DNA of 64,000 nt from Halobacillus ihumii (GCF_902726645.1 NZ_CACVAO010000001.1:1116001-1180000), one strand, 5' to 3'; shown: positions 35,229-45,004, numbered from the stretch's first letter. The notes: generated by a model from the letters alone, not told the origin. Numbers and translations: made by a program.

Positions 35229-37826
35229 ATGATAACCAAACGAAATCTGACCATCCTGTTCATCTCAAGCCTGGTTCTCGCCATCCTTGCCCATCTATTC
35301 TTTTTAAAAGAATGGACACAGGAGCAATATATGGTAGGGCCAAATGACGGTTTGCAGCAAATGATGACCTTTAAAAAACTCCTCTATGAACAATATACTA
35401 GCGGGAATTTCTTTTACTCCTATCAATTCGGTTTAGGAGGCGGTACATATAGCCAACTGGCCTTTTACTTCGCAACAGCTTTTGTCTTCATCATAACAAC
35501 AGGAATTGTTTTCATATTGGAATCACTAAACATAGTCGGAACCCCCGATACGCTCTTTTGGGCACAGGCCGCTGTCTTTATTAGCATTTGCCGGATGACA
35601 TTGATTATTGCGGTGACAACCCTCATGTTTCGCTACATGAAAATTCAATGGTTGCCTGCCTTTGTCGGGGCCAGCATCTACGGTTTATCTGTTATCTACT
35701 TCCGTCATGTCATCTACTGGGAGTTCTTTGCTGATGCTATGCTCTGGGTTCCGCTGCTAGTATTCGGTGTGGAAAAAGTAATCCGGGAAGCCCGATGTGG
35801 ATGGTTGATCGCGGCTATCGCGATCACGCTTTTTAACAATTTTTACTTCGCTTATGTGAATCTGATTTTCGTTGCGATTTATGTTGTGTTTCGCATGATG
35901 ATTCATTTAGAAAACGATGAAACGCCTAGAGGAAAGCAATGCAAGCTATATATCATTAGCGGACTGCTGGGCTTCGGGATCAGTTCAGTCGCCTTTATTC
36001 CGGCAGTGTACGGTTACCTTCACAATTACCGGCCTGCTTATCCGCTCCCTATTGAAGCGATTGACTTCCCGTACAATATTATCTATTCAAGTCCATATGT
36101 CATGGTCTCTGCAATTTTCTTGCTGGTTCTGTTCACCTTTTCCCTATATAAAATTCCGATTTTCCGTCTATTTGCTTTGATCAGTGCCATGTTTATTCTG
36201 CTCCACTTCAGTCCGTATGTAGCAAGTGCCTTTAATGGATTCTCAGCACCTCAATACCGCTGGGAATACTTGTTGTCCTTTACGATGGGAGGTGCGGTAG
36301 CTGCAGGATTACATTTTTTAAGTCAAGCCGGGAAAACGACGATCCTTAGAGCAGCTGCCTTAGTAGTACTCACTTATCTGATCGCCTGTCTGGCCGACCC
36401 ATCGATAGAATTTCTTTCAGCCAGGGGCATCGGAATGGTTTCCATCATGCTGATTACCCTCTCCATGGCCGCTATACTTATTTGGAATCGACGAAAACAT
36501 TGGCAGCTTCTATTGTGTACTTTTGTGCTGTTAACCAATATCGGACTGGCAAACGTGACCCAATATGCCATTTCAGAACATAGCGTTAAGAAAGTATCCA
36601 AAAGTTATTTAACCAGTAAGGATTACAACGGCGAAGAACAGCGAGAATTGTTACAAAAAATGAAAGAACGAGGTTCCAGTCCCTTTTACCGAATCGATTG
36701 GACAATTGGTTACTTAAATAATACTCCAATTGTCCAGGATTTTAATGGAATCAGTGCCTATTCAAGCATTCTCAATCAGAACCTGCTCTACTTATATTTG
36801 TACGATTTAAACATCGACATGGGCCGAGAAAGCGTCAGCCGTTTTTCCACGCTTGGAAACCGAGCAAACTTATACAGTTTACTACAAGGTAAATATATGA
36901 TGAGAGAAAAGGACAACGCCGATGACATTCCATACGGCTTTAAAAAAATAATCGAGTCAGAACACTATGTCGCTTTTGAGAACACAAATCTTCTGCCATT
37001 TGTCCGCACGACCGATGAAGTTTTTTCCGAAAAGGATATGGAAGACGCAGTCATTCTAGAAAGAGAGCATGCTATGTTAGAAGGCGTTATTGTGGACGAT
37101 CCTGCGCAACAAACTAATGGTGACACTCACGAAGTGCCCAATATCATTGACCAGGTGACAGTGGAACCCGTTGGCGCCTCGTTTGAAAATAACAAGCTCA
37201 CAGTCACCAAGAAAGAAGGCGGTCTCGACCTTATTGTCCAGCAGCCCAAAGCAGATACAGAGGACTACTACGTCAGCTTTCACCTTGAAAGTTTAGCCAA
37301 AAGTGAGGGCTTTGCCGTAAAAGTCAACGATTACAGGACAACTCGCAAACACAACCAATCGATCTACAAAACATACGTGGATGACCTTACGATTCGAGTA
37401 GCCGCATCCGAGAAAATTCCCATCCGCGTGCCCGAAGGCGAGTACATTCTAACGGATCTTGCCTTATACGAAGAAAATTACCAAACATTGAAGACGGCGA
37501 AAGAACAAGCCTCAACGTCTGCGGAATTCAAATGGATAAATAACAAACTAACGATCACCTATAACAATCAAGGTCATGACCGCTACATGATGCTGCCCAT
37601 CCCTTATGAACGAGGGTGGGAAGTCGAAATCAACAATGAAAAACAACCACTTAAAAAAGTGAATTATGCCTTTGTCGGCTTTCCGATCAAAGAAGGCATC
37701 AATCATATTGAGCTCGTGTACTATCCACCGTTTTTTAAAATTTGTTTAGTTATATCTATTGTAAGTATCATGATGGCCGTTCTCTGTGTAAGACGAAAAA
37801 AGTTTAAGAGAGATTTCTCCAGATAA
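35229..37826 (+). CDS. yfhO: YfhO-family polytopic glycosyltransferase (GT-C type)
   Basis: 865 residues, about twelve or more spans in the first 450 residues, then a large extracellular segment (about 455-830) and a final span at the C-terminus. The GT-C-like first loop has GPNDGLQQMMTFKKLLYEQY and GLGGGTYSQLAFYFATAF, and NGFSAPQYRWEYLLSF later; the C-terminal part holds the YfhO signature YERGWEVEINNEKQPLKKVN. It should take the flipped sugar and attach it to an acceptor on the outside, probably lipoteichoic acid. Starts 13 bases after gtcA. Confidence 0.88.
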   Translation: MITKRNLTILFISSLVLAILAHLFFLKEWTQEQYMVGPNDGLQQMMTFKKLLYEQYTSGNFFYSYQFGLGGGTYSQLAFYFATAFVFIITTGIVFILESLNIVGTPDTLFWAQAAVFISICRMTLIIAVTTLMFRYMKIQWLPAFVGASIYGLSVIYFRHVIYWEFFADAMLWVPLLVFGVEKVIREARCGWLIAAIAITLFNNFYFAYVNLIFVAIYVVFRMMIHLENDETPRGKQCKLYIISGLLGFGISSVAFIPAVYGYLHNYRPAYPLPIEAIDFPYNIIYSSPYVMVSAIFLLVLFTFSLYKIPIFRLFALISAMFILLHFSPYVASAFNGFSAPQYRWEYLLSFTMGGAVAAGLHFLSQAGKTTILRAAALVVLTYLIACLADPSIEFLSARGIGMVSIMLITLSMAAILIWNRRKHWQLLLCTFVLLTNIGLANVTQYAISEHSVKKVSKSYLTSKDYNGEEQRELLQKMKERGSSPFYRIDWTIGYLNNTPIVQDFNGISAYSSILNQNLLYLYLYDLNIDMGRESVSRFSTLGNRANLYSLLQGKYMMREKDNADDIPYGFKKIIESEHYVAFENTNLLPFVRTTDEVFSEKDMEDAVILEREHAMLEGVIVDDPAQQTNGDTHEVPNIIDQVTVEPVGASFENNKLTVTKKEGGLDLIVQQPKADTEDYYVSFHLESLAKSEGFAVKVNDYRTTRKHNQSIYKTYVDDLTIRVAASEKIPIRVPEGEYILTDLALYEENYQTLKTAKEQASTSAEFKWINNKLTITYNNQGHDRYMMLPIPYERGWEVEINNEKQPLKKVNYAFVGFPIKEGINHIELVYYPPFFKICLVISIVSIMMAVLCVRRKKFKRDFSR

Positions 37827-37845
37827 TTACAATAAATTATGTAAA

Positions 37846-37879
37846 AAGGTACTTCCTAAATTAGGAAGTACCTTCAAAT
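37846..37879. terminator. 14-bp perfect hairpin between converging yfhO and a decayed region
   Basis: AAGGTACTTCCTAA/TTAGGAAGTACCTT. On the plus strand the tail is only weakly T-rich; on the minus strand it is followed by T5. It may end both yfhO and the former minus-strand gene. Confidence 0.65.
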
Positions 37880-37988
37880 TCTATTTCCTACCTACTCTGC
37901 GAAATTATTTTGTCTTCCTGTGTATGCACTCCTTCTAAGGCTCCTACTGTCGTAAACCGATCAGGAGCTAAATTAGATTTTATTTTCA

Positions 37989-38105
37989 TTAAAACAAAAA
38001 ATATATACCTGCTGCTATGATTAAAGGGTGGATAGCTGGGATGCCAAAGGAGGAGACGTACTGTACGAAGGTACCAGAACTAGTGAAATAGTAGTCATCC
38101 AATTC
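37989..38105 (-). pseudogene. transporter-like C-terminal remnant
   Basis: A 38-codon open stretch ends in a normal stop and reads ELDDYYFTSS, then FVQYVSSFGIPAIHPLIIAA and GIYFLF, the look of a permease's last span. No start or upstream domains remain, and it follows the regulator remnant in another frame. Family not identified. Confidence 0.3.
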
Positions 38106-38116
38106 CAACCATTATT

Positions 38117-38617
38117 CTACCCCGTATGGATGATCAAATTTCCATAAACATCGGTATAAACGAATTGACCCTGATAGATAACAGTAGTCGCTGCTTTTTG
38201 AATTCGAATGATAGCCATTCCTTTTAAAACGTATTAGAACTCTTCGCCGGGATGACTAAAAGTCTGTTGCTCATCTTTTTGATTTGTGGCTAGGACAACC
38301 TTAATTGGTTTTATCTTACGATCGGGAAGTTCTTCAGCAAGACGAACATGAACCATCTCAGATCCCTCAATTTTAAATGGCTTTTGTTAAGCTGCTTTCA
38401 CATCATAATTATGATTCTGCGGTTCTTCAAAAAAATAAGTCATTGGAACACTAAAGGCATCCGCCAGTTTTTTTAAAGAAGTAATGGCTAGAGAAGAGCT
38501 GCCACGCTCAATTTGTGATAAAAAACTAACAGATAAGTCTGTTTTCACACTCAACTCTTTAAGTGTGAGTCAGTTTGATATTCTTAGTTACTTTATTTTT
38601 TTATAAATCTCATCCAT
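38117..38617 (-). pseudogene. decayed XRE-cupin transcriptional regulator
   Basis: Reading back from ATG at 38617 gives a recognisable regulator interrupted by in-frame stops at about codons 10, 15, 77 and 128. The HTH is still clear (LTLKELSVKTDLSVSFLSQI, ERGSSSLAITSLKKLADAFS, VPMTYFFEEP), as is the start of the cupin domain (KPFKIEGSEMVHVRLAEELP, TFSHPGEEF, YVLKGMAIIRI). After that the frame diverges from a normal cupin end and stops at 38117. Intact relatives are about 180 residues and usually control a neighbouring transport or catabolic operon. Confidence 0.75.
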
Positions 38618-38752
38618 TAGACATAAAACTCTTTCCGCTACAACTGCATTTATTCCAGTATGAGTAAACTAATTTAAATATTACCATAATTTAATTTTAT
38701 TCACGATATTTAATTCTGAAATATTAAATAATTTCTAAAACCCCCATTGACT

Positions 38753-38795
38753 AAAAAAGATGCCACGGCTCGAACTCAAGCCATGGCATCTTTTT
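38753..38795 (-). terminator. strong Rho-independent terminator, bidirectional
   Basis: Stem AAAAAGATGCCACGGCT/AGCCATGGCATCTTTTT with one mismatch and an 8-base loop. It ends the nine-gene TRAP/thiolase operon; the T/A flanks allow termination in both directions. Confidence 0.85.
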
Positions 38796-38865
38796 AATTC
38801 TAGCATTCTTTTTTTACTACATTTGGTGAATTATTCTATTTCCTGGCTAGAAACTCTGACTACTT

Positions 38866-39192
38866 TCAATTAACCCTTGCCCTTATTGGTCTGAAATAAT
38901 AGGTTCTGCAGTCAATTGACTCTAACTCTACCTTTTCACCTATTTCCGTGTGATCTCCATTATATCTAGCAGTAACTCTTAGGCCTTCCTCTAAATCGAC
39001 AAGGACAACATAATAGGGAGCTTGATCCGCCAACGGTTTCGGAGCAGCATAAATTTTAGTAAATGAGTAAATCTCTCCTCTACCACTTAGACGTTTCTCC
39101 TCTAATCTATCTAAAAAACACACAGGACAATAATATTTATCGATGCTTAAGATTTGATCACAGTTGATGCAATACTTCGCCGTAAATCCCAT
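38866..39192 (-). CDS. Zn-ribbon/OB-fold protein, thiolase partner (DUF35 family)
   Basis: 108 residues. An N-terminal zinc ribbon with Cys8-x2-Cys11 and Cys22-x2-Cys25 precedes an OB-fold (GRGEIYSFTKIYAAPKPLAD, YYVVLVDLEEGLRVTARYNG). In characterised systems such proteins bind a thiolase-like or hydratase partner and are needed for its activity on CoA thioesters. It starts 3 bases after the thiolase stop. Last gene of the operon. Confidence 0.88.
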   Translation of the reverse strand: MGFTAKYCINCDQILSIDKYYCPVCFLDRLEEKRLSGRGEIYSFTKIYAAPKPLADQAPYYVVLVDLEEGLRVTARYNGDHTEIGEKVELESIDCRTYYFRPIRARVN

Positions 39193-39195
39193 CCC

Positions 39196-40332
39196 TTATG
39201 CCCCTTTCTTTCGAAAAATGTGAACCGTTGAATAGGCACCAGTACCGCCCAGATTTTGCGCCAAACCTATACGCGCATTTTCCACTTGATTACATGCCTT
39301 ATCATTTAGTTGGTCTATAATCTGAATGATTTGTGCTATTCCTGTAGCTCCTATAGGGTGTCCCTTTGAGAGCAATCCCCCGCTCGTATTCACAGGGACG
39401 GTTCCTCCATGTTTGGTTAGTCCCTGTGCAACAGCTTGCCACCCTTCACCTTTCTCAAAGAAACCCAATTCTTCGATGGCTACAATTTCTGTCATAGAGA
39501 AACAATCATGGAGCTCAACCACATCGATATCCTTGGGCTCTAACCCAGCCGTTTCATAGGCTTTTTTAGCAGATTCATAGGTTGCACTCATATGCATTAA
39601 ATCTTCTACTTCTTGCATAAGGGGCGGGCCTGATGCTTGACCGGAAGATAAAATTTCCACACCATTTGTACCCTTTTGAATAACAACTGCAGCAGCTCCA
39701 TCAGTAATGGGAGAGCAATCGAAAAGTCCAAGTGGATCTGTAATCGGCCGTGCATTCATAATTTCCTCAATACTCGTTTCTTTCTTGAACTGAGCGATTG
39801 GGTTAGAAACAGCGTATTCCCTATTTTTTAATGCAACCATCGCAAGGTGTTTCTTACTGGCTCCAAATTCATACATATACCGGTTAGCCAATACACCGAA
39901 AAATCCTGGAAACGTAAGACCTGATGCACCTTCATTAGAATCGTTATCCATGGCAAGATTTATGGCGTTGGTTACGGTCTCTGTATCAAGCCCTGTCATT
40001 TTTTCTCCACCAGCAACTAAAACCGTATCATATTCTCCTGCTTTAACTAACTGATAGGCCTGCCTAAAGGCAATTCCGCCTGATGCACAAGCTCCTTCAA
40101 CTTTAACTGACGGTGCTTTTCCCAACCCTAGTTCGTTGGTTAAGACGGATCCCAAAATCTCCTGATTTCCCAGAGGGCCTCCCGCAAAATTACCAACAAA
40201 CACAGCATCTACTTTTGGCCTGCCTGCTTCAATGAGAGCCTCCCTGCAAGCACTTAACATCATTGATTTAATGGATTCACTTTTTTTACCGAAGGTCGTT
40301 ATCCCTCTTCCAGTAATAGATACTGCAGTCAT
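39196..40332 (-). CDS. thiolase family protein (SCP2-like)
   Basis: 378 residues from ATG at 40332 (GGGGTG 6 bases upstream; a GTG three codons earlier overlaps the preceding stop). The nucleophile Cys is in VEGACASGG (about 83); His-containing motifs ELHDCFSMTEIVAIE and GGLLSKGHPIGATG complete the active site. The HDCF form and the paired OB protein indicate the SCP2/non-decarboxylating subgroup, which cleaves 3-oxoacyl-CoA or catalyses aldol-type reactions. It sits between an acyl-CoA synthetase and the OB-fold partner. Confidence 0.88.
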   Translation of the reverse strand: MTAVSITGRGITTFGKKSESIKSMMLSACREALIEAGRPKVDAVFVGNFAGGPLGNQEILGSVLTNELGLGKAPSVKVEGACASGGIAFRQAYQLVKAGEYDTVLVAGGEKMTGLDTETVTNAINLAMDNDSNEGASGLTFPGFFGVLANRYMYEFGASKKHLAMVALKNREYAVSNPIAQFKKETSIEEIMNARPITDPLGLFDCSPITDGAAAVVIQKGTNGVEILSSGQASGPPLMQEVEDLMHMSATYESAKKAYETAGLEPKDIDVVELHDCFSMTEIVAIEELGFFEKGEGWQAVAQGLTKHGGTVPVNTSGGLLSKGHPIGATGIAQIIQIIDQLNDKACNQVENARIGLAQNLGGTGAYSTVHIFRKKGA

Positions 40333-40337
40333 ATTCC

Positions 40338-41819
40338 TCACCCCTGTAGTTGATAGTTTTCCCTCAACGTTTTCCTCATAATTTTTCCATAACTATTTTT
40401 CGGAAGAGTATCTACAATGTGAACAAATCGTGGTTTCTTGAAACTTGCCAGGTTATCCTTACATAATGTAATAAGTTCTTCTTCACTTACTTTCTCAGAA
40501 GGAGTACTTAAAACAACATGGGCACAGATCGCCTCTCCCCATTTGTCATCTGCCACACCAAAGACACAAGTTTCTTTCACTGCTGGATGTTGATTTAATA
40601 CCTCTTCCACTTCCCGAGGGTACACATTAAGCCCCCCGGTGATAATCATATCTTTGGCTCTATCGATTAATCGTAAATAACCCAAATCATCCTTCCACCC
40701 TAAATCCCCTGTATAGAACCAACCATCCTTGGTGGATTCTTTTGTTGCCTCCTCATTATTCCAGTAGCCTTGCATCACAAGTGACCCCTTGCAGGTGACT
40801 TCTCCGACCTGCCCATCCTTAACTTCCACACCATTTTCGTCTACGATCCTCATCTCTACAAATGGGCCAGTAGCACCACATGAATCAGGGTAGTTCTTAA
40901 GCTCCTGCTTGGGCATCATTGTAATCGTCATAGGCGCTTCGACTAGACCGTATGTTTCAGCAAATTTCGGTCCTACTAAATTTAGAGCTTTGTTTAACTT
41001 TTCAACAGCTATTGGCGATCCTGCCATGTTTATAGATTTGATGTATCTTAACTTATGTGGATCAAAATTGTCTTCGTGAATCATAAGGTTGACTAGGGTA
41101 GGGACGAGGAATATAACGGATATCTCTTCTTTTTCTAAGTCATCAATAAAATCTTTAGGGTCAAATTTATTGAAAATAACCTGCTTCAAGCCAAAAAATA
41201 GGGCGCATTGGGAAAGAAAATTGCTACCGTGGGTTAGAGGAGCGACATGCCCGATCGTGTCTTCATGTGTAATTTCACATGTCATGTTGAGGGATAGGGC
41301 ACAAGATAACATATTACGATGAGAGAGCATCCCGCCCTTTGGATGGCCAGTCGTACCTGATGTGTACATAAGAGCAAATAAATCGTCTTCATTGACCTGA
41401 ACATCAGGGAATTCTTCCTTGCCATTACTAATATAAAACTCATACTCTGTATCAACGTCTATCTTCTTAATGGGGAGTTGAACAGATTCTATTAAGTCCG
41501 CCTCACCAAATAATATGGAGGCTTGCGAGTTATCTACTATATACTCAAGTTCTTTTGGGTGAAGGCGGTAATTAACAGGGACCTTAATTAATCCTGTCAT
41601 CGCAATAGCAATGTCAAATTCGATATGCTCCCGCCTGTTTGACATTAATATGGCAACACGATCACCTTTTGTTAAGCCATCTCCTAATAAAGCATGCGCT
41701 AATCGACAAGCGTTTTTTCGCAACTGATTGTAAGTAATGGTTCCTTTCGAATCTTTAACAGCTGGTTTATCCTTGTGCTGAATTAGAGTCTTTTTCGCTA
41801 GAGCTCCCAGTGTTTCCAC
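40338..41819 (-). CDS. acyl-CoA synthetase (AMP-forming)
   Basis: 493 residues of the ANL superfamily. P-loop LMYTSGTTGHPKGGMLSHRN near 165, YGLVEAPMT near 295, the hinge region GWFYTGDLGWKDDLGYLRLI, DRAKDMIITGGLNVYPREVE, and the catalytic Lys in LPKNSYGKIMRKTLRE at the C-terminus. It activates a carboxylic acid with ATP and CoA. GTG start with GAGGAG 5 bases upstream. The acid is unknown; the TRAP importer upstream presumably supplies it. Confidence 0.9.
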   Translation of the reverse strand: METLGALAKKTLIQHKDKPAVKDSKGTITYNQLRKNACRLAHALLGDGLTKGDRVAILMSNRREHIEFDIAIAMTGLIKVPVNYRLHPKELEYIVDNSQASILFGEADLIESVQLPIKKIDVDTEYEFYISNGKEEFPDVQVNEDDLFALMYTSGTTGHPKGGMLSHRNMLSCALSLNMTCEITHEDTIGHVAPLTHGSNFLSQCALFFGLKQVIFNKFDPKDFIDDLEKEEISVIFLVPTLVNLMIHEDNFDPHKLRYIKSINMAGSPIAVEKLNKALNLVGPKFAETYGLVEAPMTITMMPKQELKNYPDSCGATGPFVEMRIVDENGVEVKDGQVGEVTCKGSLVMQGYWNNEEATKESTKDGWFYTGDLGWKDDLGYLRLIDRAKDMIITGGLNVYPREVEEVLNQHPAVKETCVFGVADDKWGEAICAHVVLSTPSEKVSEEELITLCKDNLASFKKPRFVHIVDTLPKNSYGKIMRKTLRENYQLQG

Positions 41820-41834
41820 ACATTCTCCTCCTTT

Positions 41835-42302
41835 TTATCTCGAAAAGTTAATGACTTTAAATCCAAGATCCTTATCAAATGTTCGAGAAGCTTTCAACTC
41901 TTCTGATTGAATAATCGTAAATTCAACTGTAATCAATGTGGGGTTTTTTCCACGTACAAAATGTCCTGCACTTACTTTCCCATTTTCTTCTGTTACGAGA
42001 CCATGAAGGTGGAGATCCATTTCATGGTTTTCATCCTCACAAATAAAACCAGTGCCATTAACTAATTCAACTGGCTGATTAATTCCAATTTCGTTGCCGT
42101 AACCTGAAGGTAAACCATCCACAGTTTTAAAAAGCACATAGCCTACTTCTTTCAATGACCCAATACAAGTAACTAATCCTGAACGAATATGATGTTTTTC
42201 GCATTCTGCCAGGATCCCGTCCATGAGGTCAACACCTTCAGAAAGCGATCCAAAGATACTAACATTGTCATCTAGTCGAAGTGAATGACTTTGCCTCTTC
42301 AT
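41835..42302 (-). CDS. PPC (DUF296) domain protein
   Basis: 155 residues from ATG at 42302 (GGAGGTG 8 bases upstream). Single PPC/DUF296 domain (about 10-120) with the metal-binding pattern EMDLHLHGLVTEENGKVSAG followed by H. In bacteria the role of this fold is undefined; in plants it is fused to AT-hooks. Its position between an SDR and an acyl-CoA synthetase suggests a catabolic accessory or enzymatic role here. Confidence 0.8.
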   Translation of the reverse strand: MKRQSHSLRLDDNVSIFGSLSEGVDLMDGILAECEKHHIRSGLVTCIGSLKEVGYVLFKTVDGLPSGYGNEIGINQPVELVNGTGFICEDENHEMDLHLHGLVTEENGKVSAGHFVRGKNPTLITVEFTIIQSEELKASRTFDKDLGFKVINFSR

Positions 42303-42324
42303 GCTATTTACACCTCCCTTTAAA

Positions 42325-43083
42325 TCACCCAATAGCTGAACCTCCGCAAACCTTCAAGACTTCACCTGTCACATAATCAGCACGAGCCAAATAAACTACA
42401 GCTTCTGCAATATCTTCTGGAGTACCCATTCTCTTAATCGCCTGATTTAATTCGTAGTTCATACCCTTAGTAATGTCGGTTTCTACAGGGCCCGGTGCAA
42501 TGCTGTTACAATTTATTCCTAAGCCTCCCACCTCTTTTGCAATCCATTTCGTCATGGCAATGACTCCACCTTTCGAAGCGGCATACGCAGGACCAGAACG
42601 ACCGTTTTCTCCGTCTCCCTTTGAAAAAGGCCCCCCCATGATACCGGAAATGGAACTAATATTGATGATCTTTCCTGAATTCTGTTTTTTCATATGTGGG
42701 TAAATAGCCGCTTGAGAAAAAAGAAAGGTTCCCCTAAGGTTCGTATTGATGTCTCTGAACCACATTTCATCCGTCATATTTTCTAAATCTAACCGTGAGC
42801 ATGTGCCGGCATTGTTAACAACAACATCAATATGTCCAAAGTGTTGTACGGTTTCATTGACAACCTTTTCAACTTGCTCCCTCTCTTTAATGTCGATCGC
42901 GTAAGATATAGCCTCCACTGTTAGATTAACATCCTTTATACGTTGAATCGTTTCCTCACAATCTAATAGATCTACTAGGACTATATGAGAACCCTCTTTA
43001 GCCAACGCAATTGCAGAAGCAGCACCTATCCCTCTTGCTCCACCAGTTACAATCGATACTTTCTTTTCAAGATTAATAGTCAT
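42325..43083 (-). CDS. SDR-family dehydrogenase
   Basis: 252 residues. TGGARGIG near residue 13 (NAD(P) binding), NNAG near 90, Ser in INISSISG and YAASKGG catalytic motif near 155-165; C-terminal DYVTGEVLKVCGGSAIG is typical of the classical SDR family. AGGAGG lies 7 bases before the ATG. It starts 24 bases after dctM, so it probably oxidises the imported hydroxy-acid or alcohol. Confidence 0.9.
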   Translation of the reverse strand: MTINLEKKVSIVTGGARGIGAASAIALAKEGSHIVLVDLLDCEETIQRIKDVNLTVEAISYAIDIKEREQVEKVVNETVQHFGHIDVVVNNAGTCSRLDLENMTDEMWFRDINTNLRGTFLFSQAAIYPHMKKQNSGKIINISSISGIMGGPFSKGDGENGRSGPAYAASKGGVIAMTKWIAKEVGGLGINCNSIAPGPVETDITKGMNYELNQAIKRMGTPEDIAEAVVYLARADYVTGEVLKVCGGSAIG

Positions 43084-43107
43084 AATCCATCCTCCTAGAA
43101 ATTCTTT

Positions 43108-44451
43108 TTACATACCGAGTAAATTTGGCAACCAATTAGATAACGCTGGAATAAATGTAAGTAACAAGAGAACGGCAATCGAGGCAATGAGAAAAGGGAC
43201 AATTCCACTAGTGACTTGTTTTAGGGACAAGTTCGATATTCCGCCAGCTACGAACAAGTTGAGACCAACCGGAGGAGTAAATAGCCCGATAGCCAAGTTA
43301 ACTGTAATAATCACGCCAAACGTTGTCGGGTTCATGCCAATTTCCATTGCAATGGGCAATAAGATGGGAACAAATAAATAGAGCGCAGAGATCGCATCTA
43401 TAAATGCTCCAACAATCAGTAAAATAAGTGTAATCAATAACAGAATAATAATCGTGTTGTCCGTTATTCCTAGAAGAGCGTTGGATATGCTTTCAGCCAT
43501 ACGTTCAGTGGTAACAATATAGGAAAGAAATGAGGCAGTCCCTACAATAATCATAATAACTGCTGTTTGAACTCCCGCATCAATTAGAATTTTCGGTAAA
43601 TCCTTTAGCTTTAGTTCTCTATAGATGACCAATCCAACAAACAATGCATAAAACACGGCAACTACTGCAGCTTCTGTCGGTGTGAAGATTCCTCCATAAA
43701 TCCCTCCAAGAATGATTACAGGAATTAAGAGACCCCATATGGCTTGAGAAGATGCTTTAACTACTTTTTTAAAGGAAGGTTTCTCCGGTTTAATCATTCC
43801 CCCTTCAGAATGTTCGAGCCCTGCAGCTACTTGGGAATATCCTGCTTGTTTCTTTCTGATGACTATGTAGCTTGTAGCTAATAGTGCCCCCCCTAGTAAC
43901 AGACCAGGAATAATGCCCGCAATAAACATCCTGCTAATCGTTATGGGCGCTATATCACTTGCGATAACAGCATATACGATGAACGCGATACTTGGCGGTA
44001 TAATAATTCCTATTGAACCTGAGCTTGCGATTAATGCTGCAGCTGTAGGTTTCGGATACCCATTTTTCACCAAGGCGGGAATTAAAATACCTCCGATAGC
44101 AGCTACTGTAGCAGGACCGGACCCAGAGATAGCCGCAAAAAACAAGGCGGTCATTATAGTCACTATCGCAATTCCGTTCTTACGATGAGCTACACATACA
44201 TTTGCAAAATCGATTAATCTTTTAGAAATTCCTGCATATTCCATAATAACCCCTGCCAGAATAAAAAACGGGATAGCTAATAGGGCAAAGGATGATATAC
44301 TGGCATACATAATACTCGGAATTAACTCTAAGGCTGCAAACCCTCTGTCAAGAAACAGTATAAGTAAACCAGCTAAACCTAAAGAAATTGCGATGGGCAT
44401 ATTAAACAGAATCAGAAGGAAAAATGTACCGAACATGATTAACTCTGTCAT
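43108..44451 (-). CDS. dctM: TRAP transporter large membrane subunit (DctM)
   Basis: 447 residues with about twelve spans; DctM hallmarks include FFILAGVIMEYAGISKRLID, FFAAISGSGPATVAAIGGIL, IASSGSIGIIIPPSIAFIVY and TPPVGLNLFVAGGI. It is the sodium-coupled transport channel of a tripartite ATP-independent importer. The start overlaps the DctQ stop (ATGA). Confidence 0.93.
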   Translation of the reverse strand: MTELIMFGTFFLLILFNMPIAISLGLAGLLILFLDRGFAALELIPSIMYASISSFALLAIPFFILAGVIMEYAGISKRLIDFANVCVAHRKNGIAIVTIMTALFFAAISGSGPATVAAIGGILIPALVKNGYPKPTAAALIASSGSIGIIIPPSIAFIVYAVIASDIAPITISRMFIAGIIPGLLLGGALLATSYIVIRKKQAGYSQVAAGLEHSEGGMIKPEKPSFKKVVKASSQAIWGLLIPVIILGGIYGGIFTPTEAAVVAVFYALFVGLVIYRELKLKDLPKILIDAGVQTAVIMIIVGTASFLSYIVTTERMAESISNALLGITDNTIIILLLITLILLIVGAFIDAISALYLFVPILLPIAMEIGMNPTTFGVIITVNLAIGLFTPPVGLNLFVAGGISNLSLKQVTSGIVPFLIASIAVLLLLTFIPALSNWLPNLLGM

Positions 44452-44933
44452 AAGCTGTTCACATCCTCATCCTTACTTCTGCGTAAACTATTCATCGTGG
44501 ACTCGATTGTTCTAATAATGCACAAGACACATCCAATCGGCAAACCTAGCGTAAATACCCATTGTGGCCAACCAAGTGCAGGAGTAATTTGTTGTCTGTC
44601 CATTTGTGACATAACAATCCCTATTCCGTGGTAAGCGAGCACTCCAAAAAAGAACACAATTAATACCCCTATAGCGATGCTTACCATTGCCCTACTCATT
44701 TTATTTAACTTGTCATAAATCAAATCAAACCCGAGATGTGCCCCTTTATAGATTCCTATAGAAGCACCTACAAAGGTAAGGATTACAAATAGATTCACGG
44801 TTACTTCTTGAGTAAACGCAAAGGAAAAATTAAATATAAATCTGGAAAGTACATTTGCAAATGTAATGATCGCCATAATCGCTAAACTTAGCGCTAATAT
44901 AGTGTACTCGACATAGAGTAGTCCTTTACTCAT
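44448..44933 (-). CDS. dctQ: TRAP transporter small membrane subunit (DctQ)
   Basis: 161 residues from ATG at 44933 (GGGGGAG 6 bases upstream), four spans, with the family segments NVLSRFIFNFSFAFTQEVTV and GASIGIYKGAHLGFDLIYD. Pairs with DctM. Confidence 0.9.
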   Translation of the reverse strand: MSKGLLYVEYTILALSLAIMAIITFANVLSRFIFNFSFAFTQEVTVNLFVILTFVGASIGIYKGAHLGFDLIYDKLNKMSRAMVSIAIGVLIVFFFGVLAYHGIGIVMSQMDRQQITPALGWPQWVFTLGLPIGCVLCIIRTIESTMNSLRRSKDEDVNSL

Positions 44934-45004
44934 TGCAAACTCCCCCTTCATACATCATTAATAAGGTTGGTCAGCAGCCTGGATTGACTACTGACCGTTT
45001 GGAT

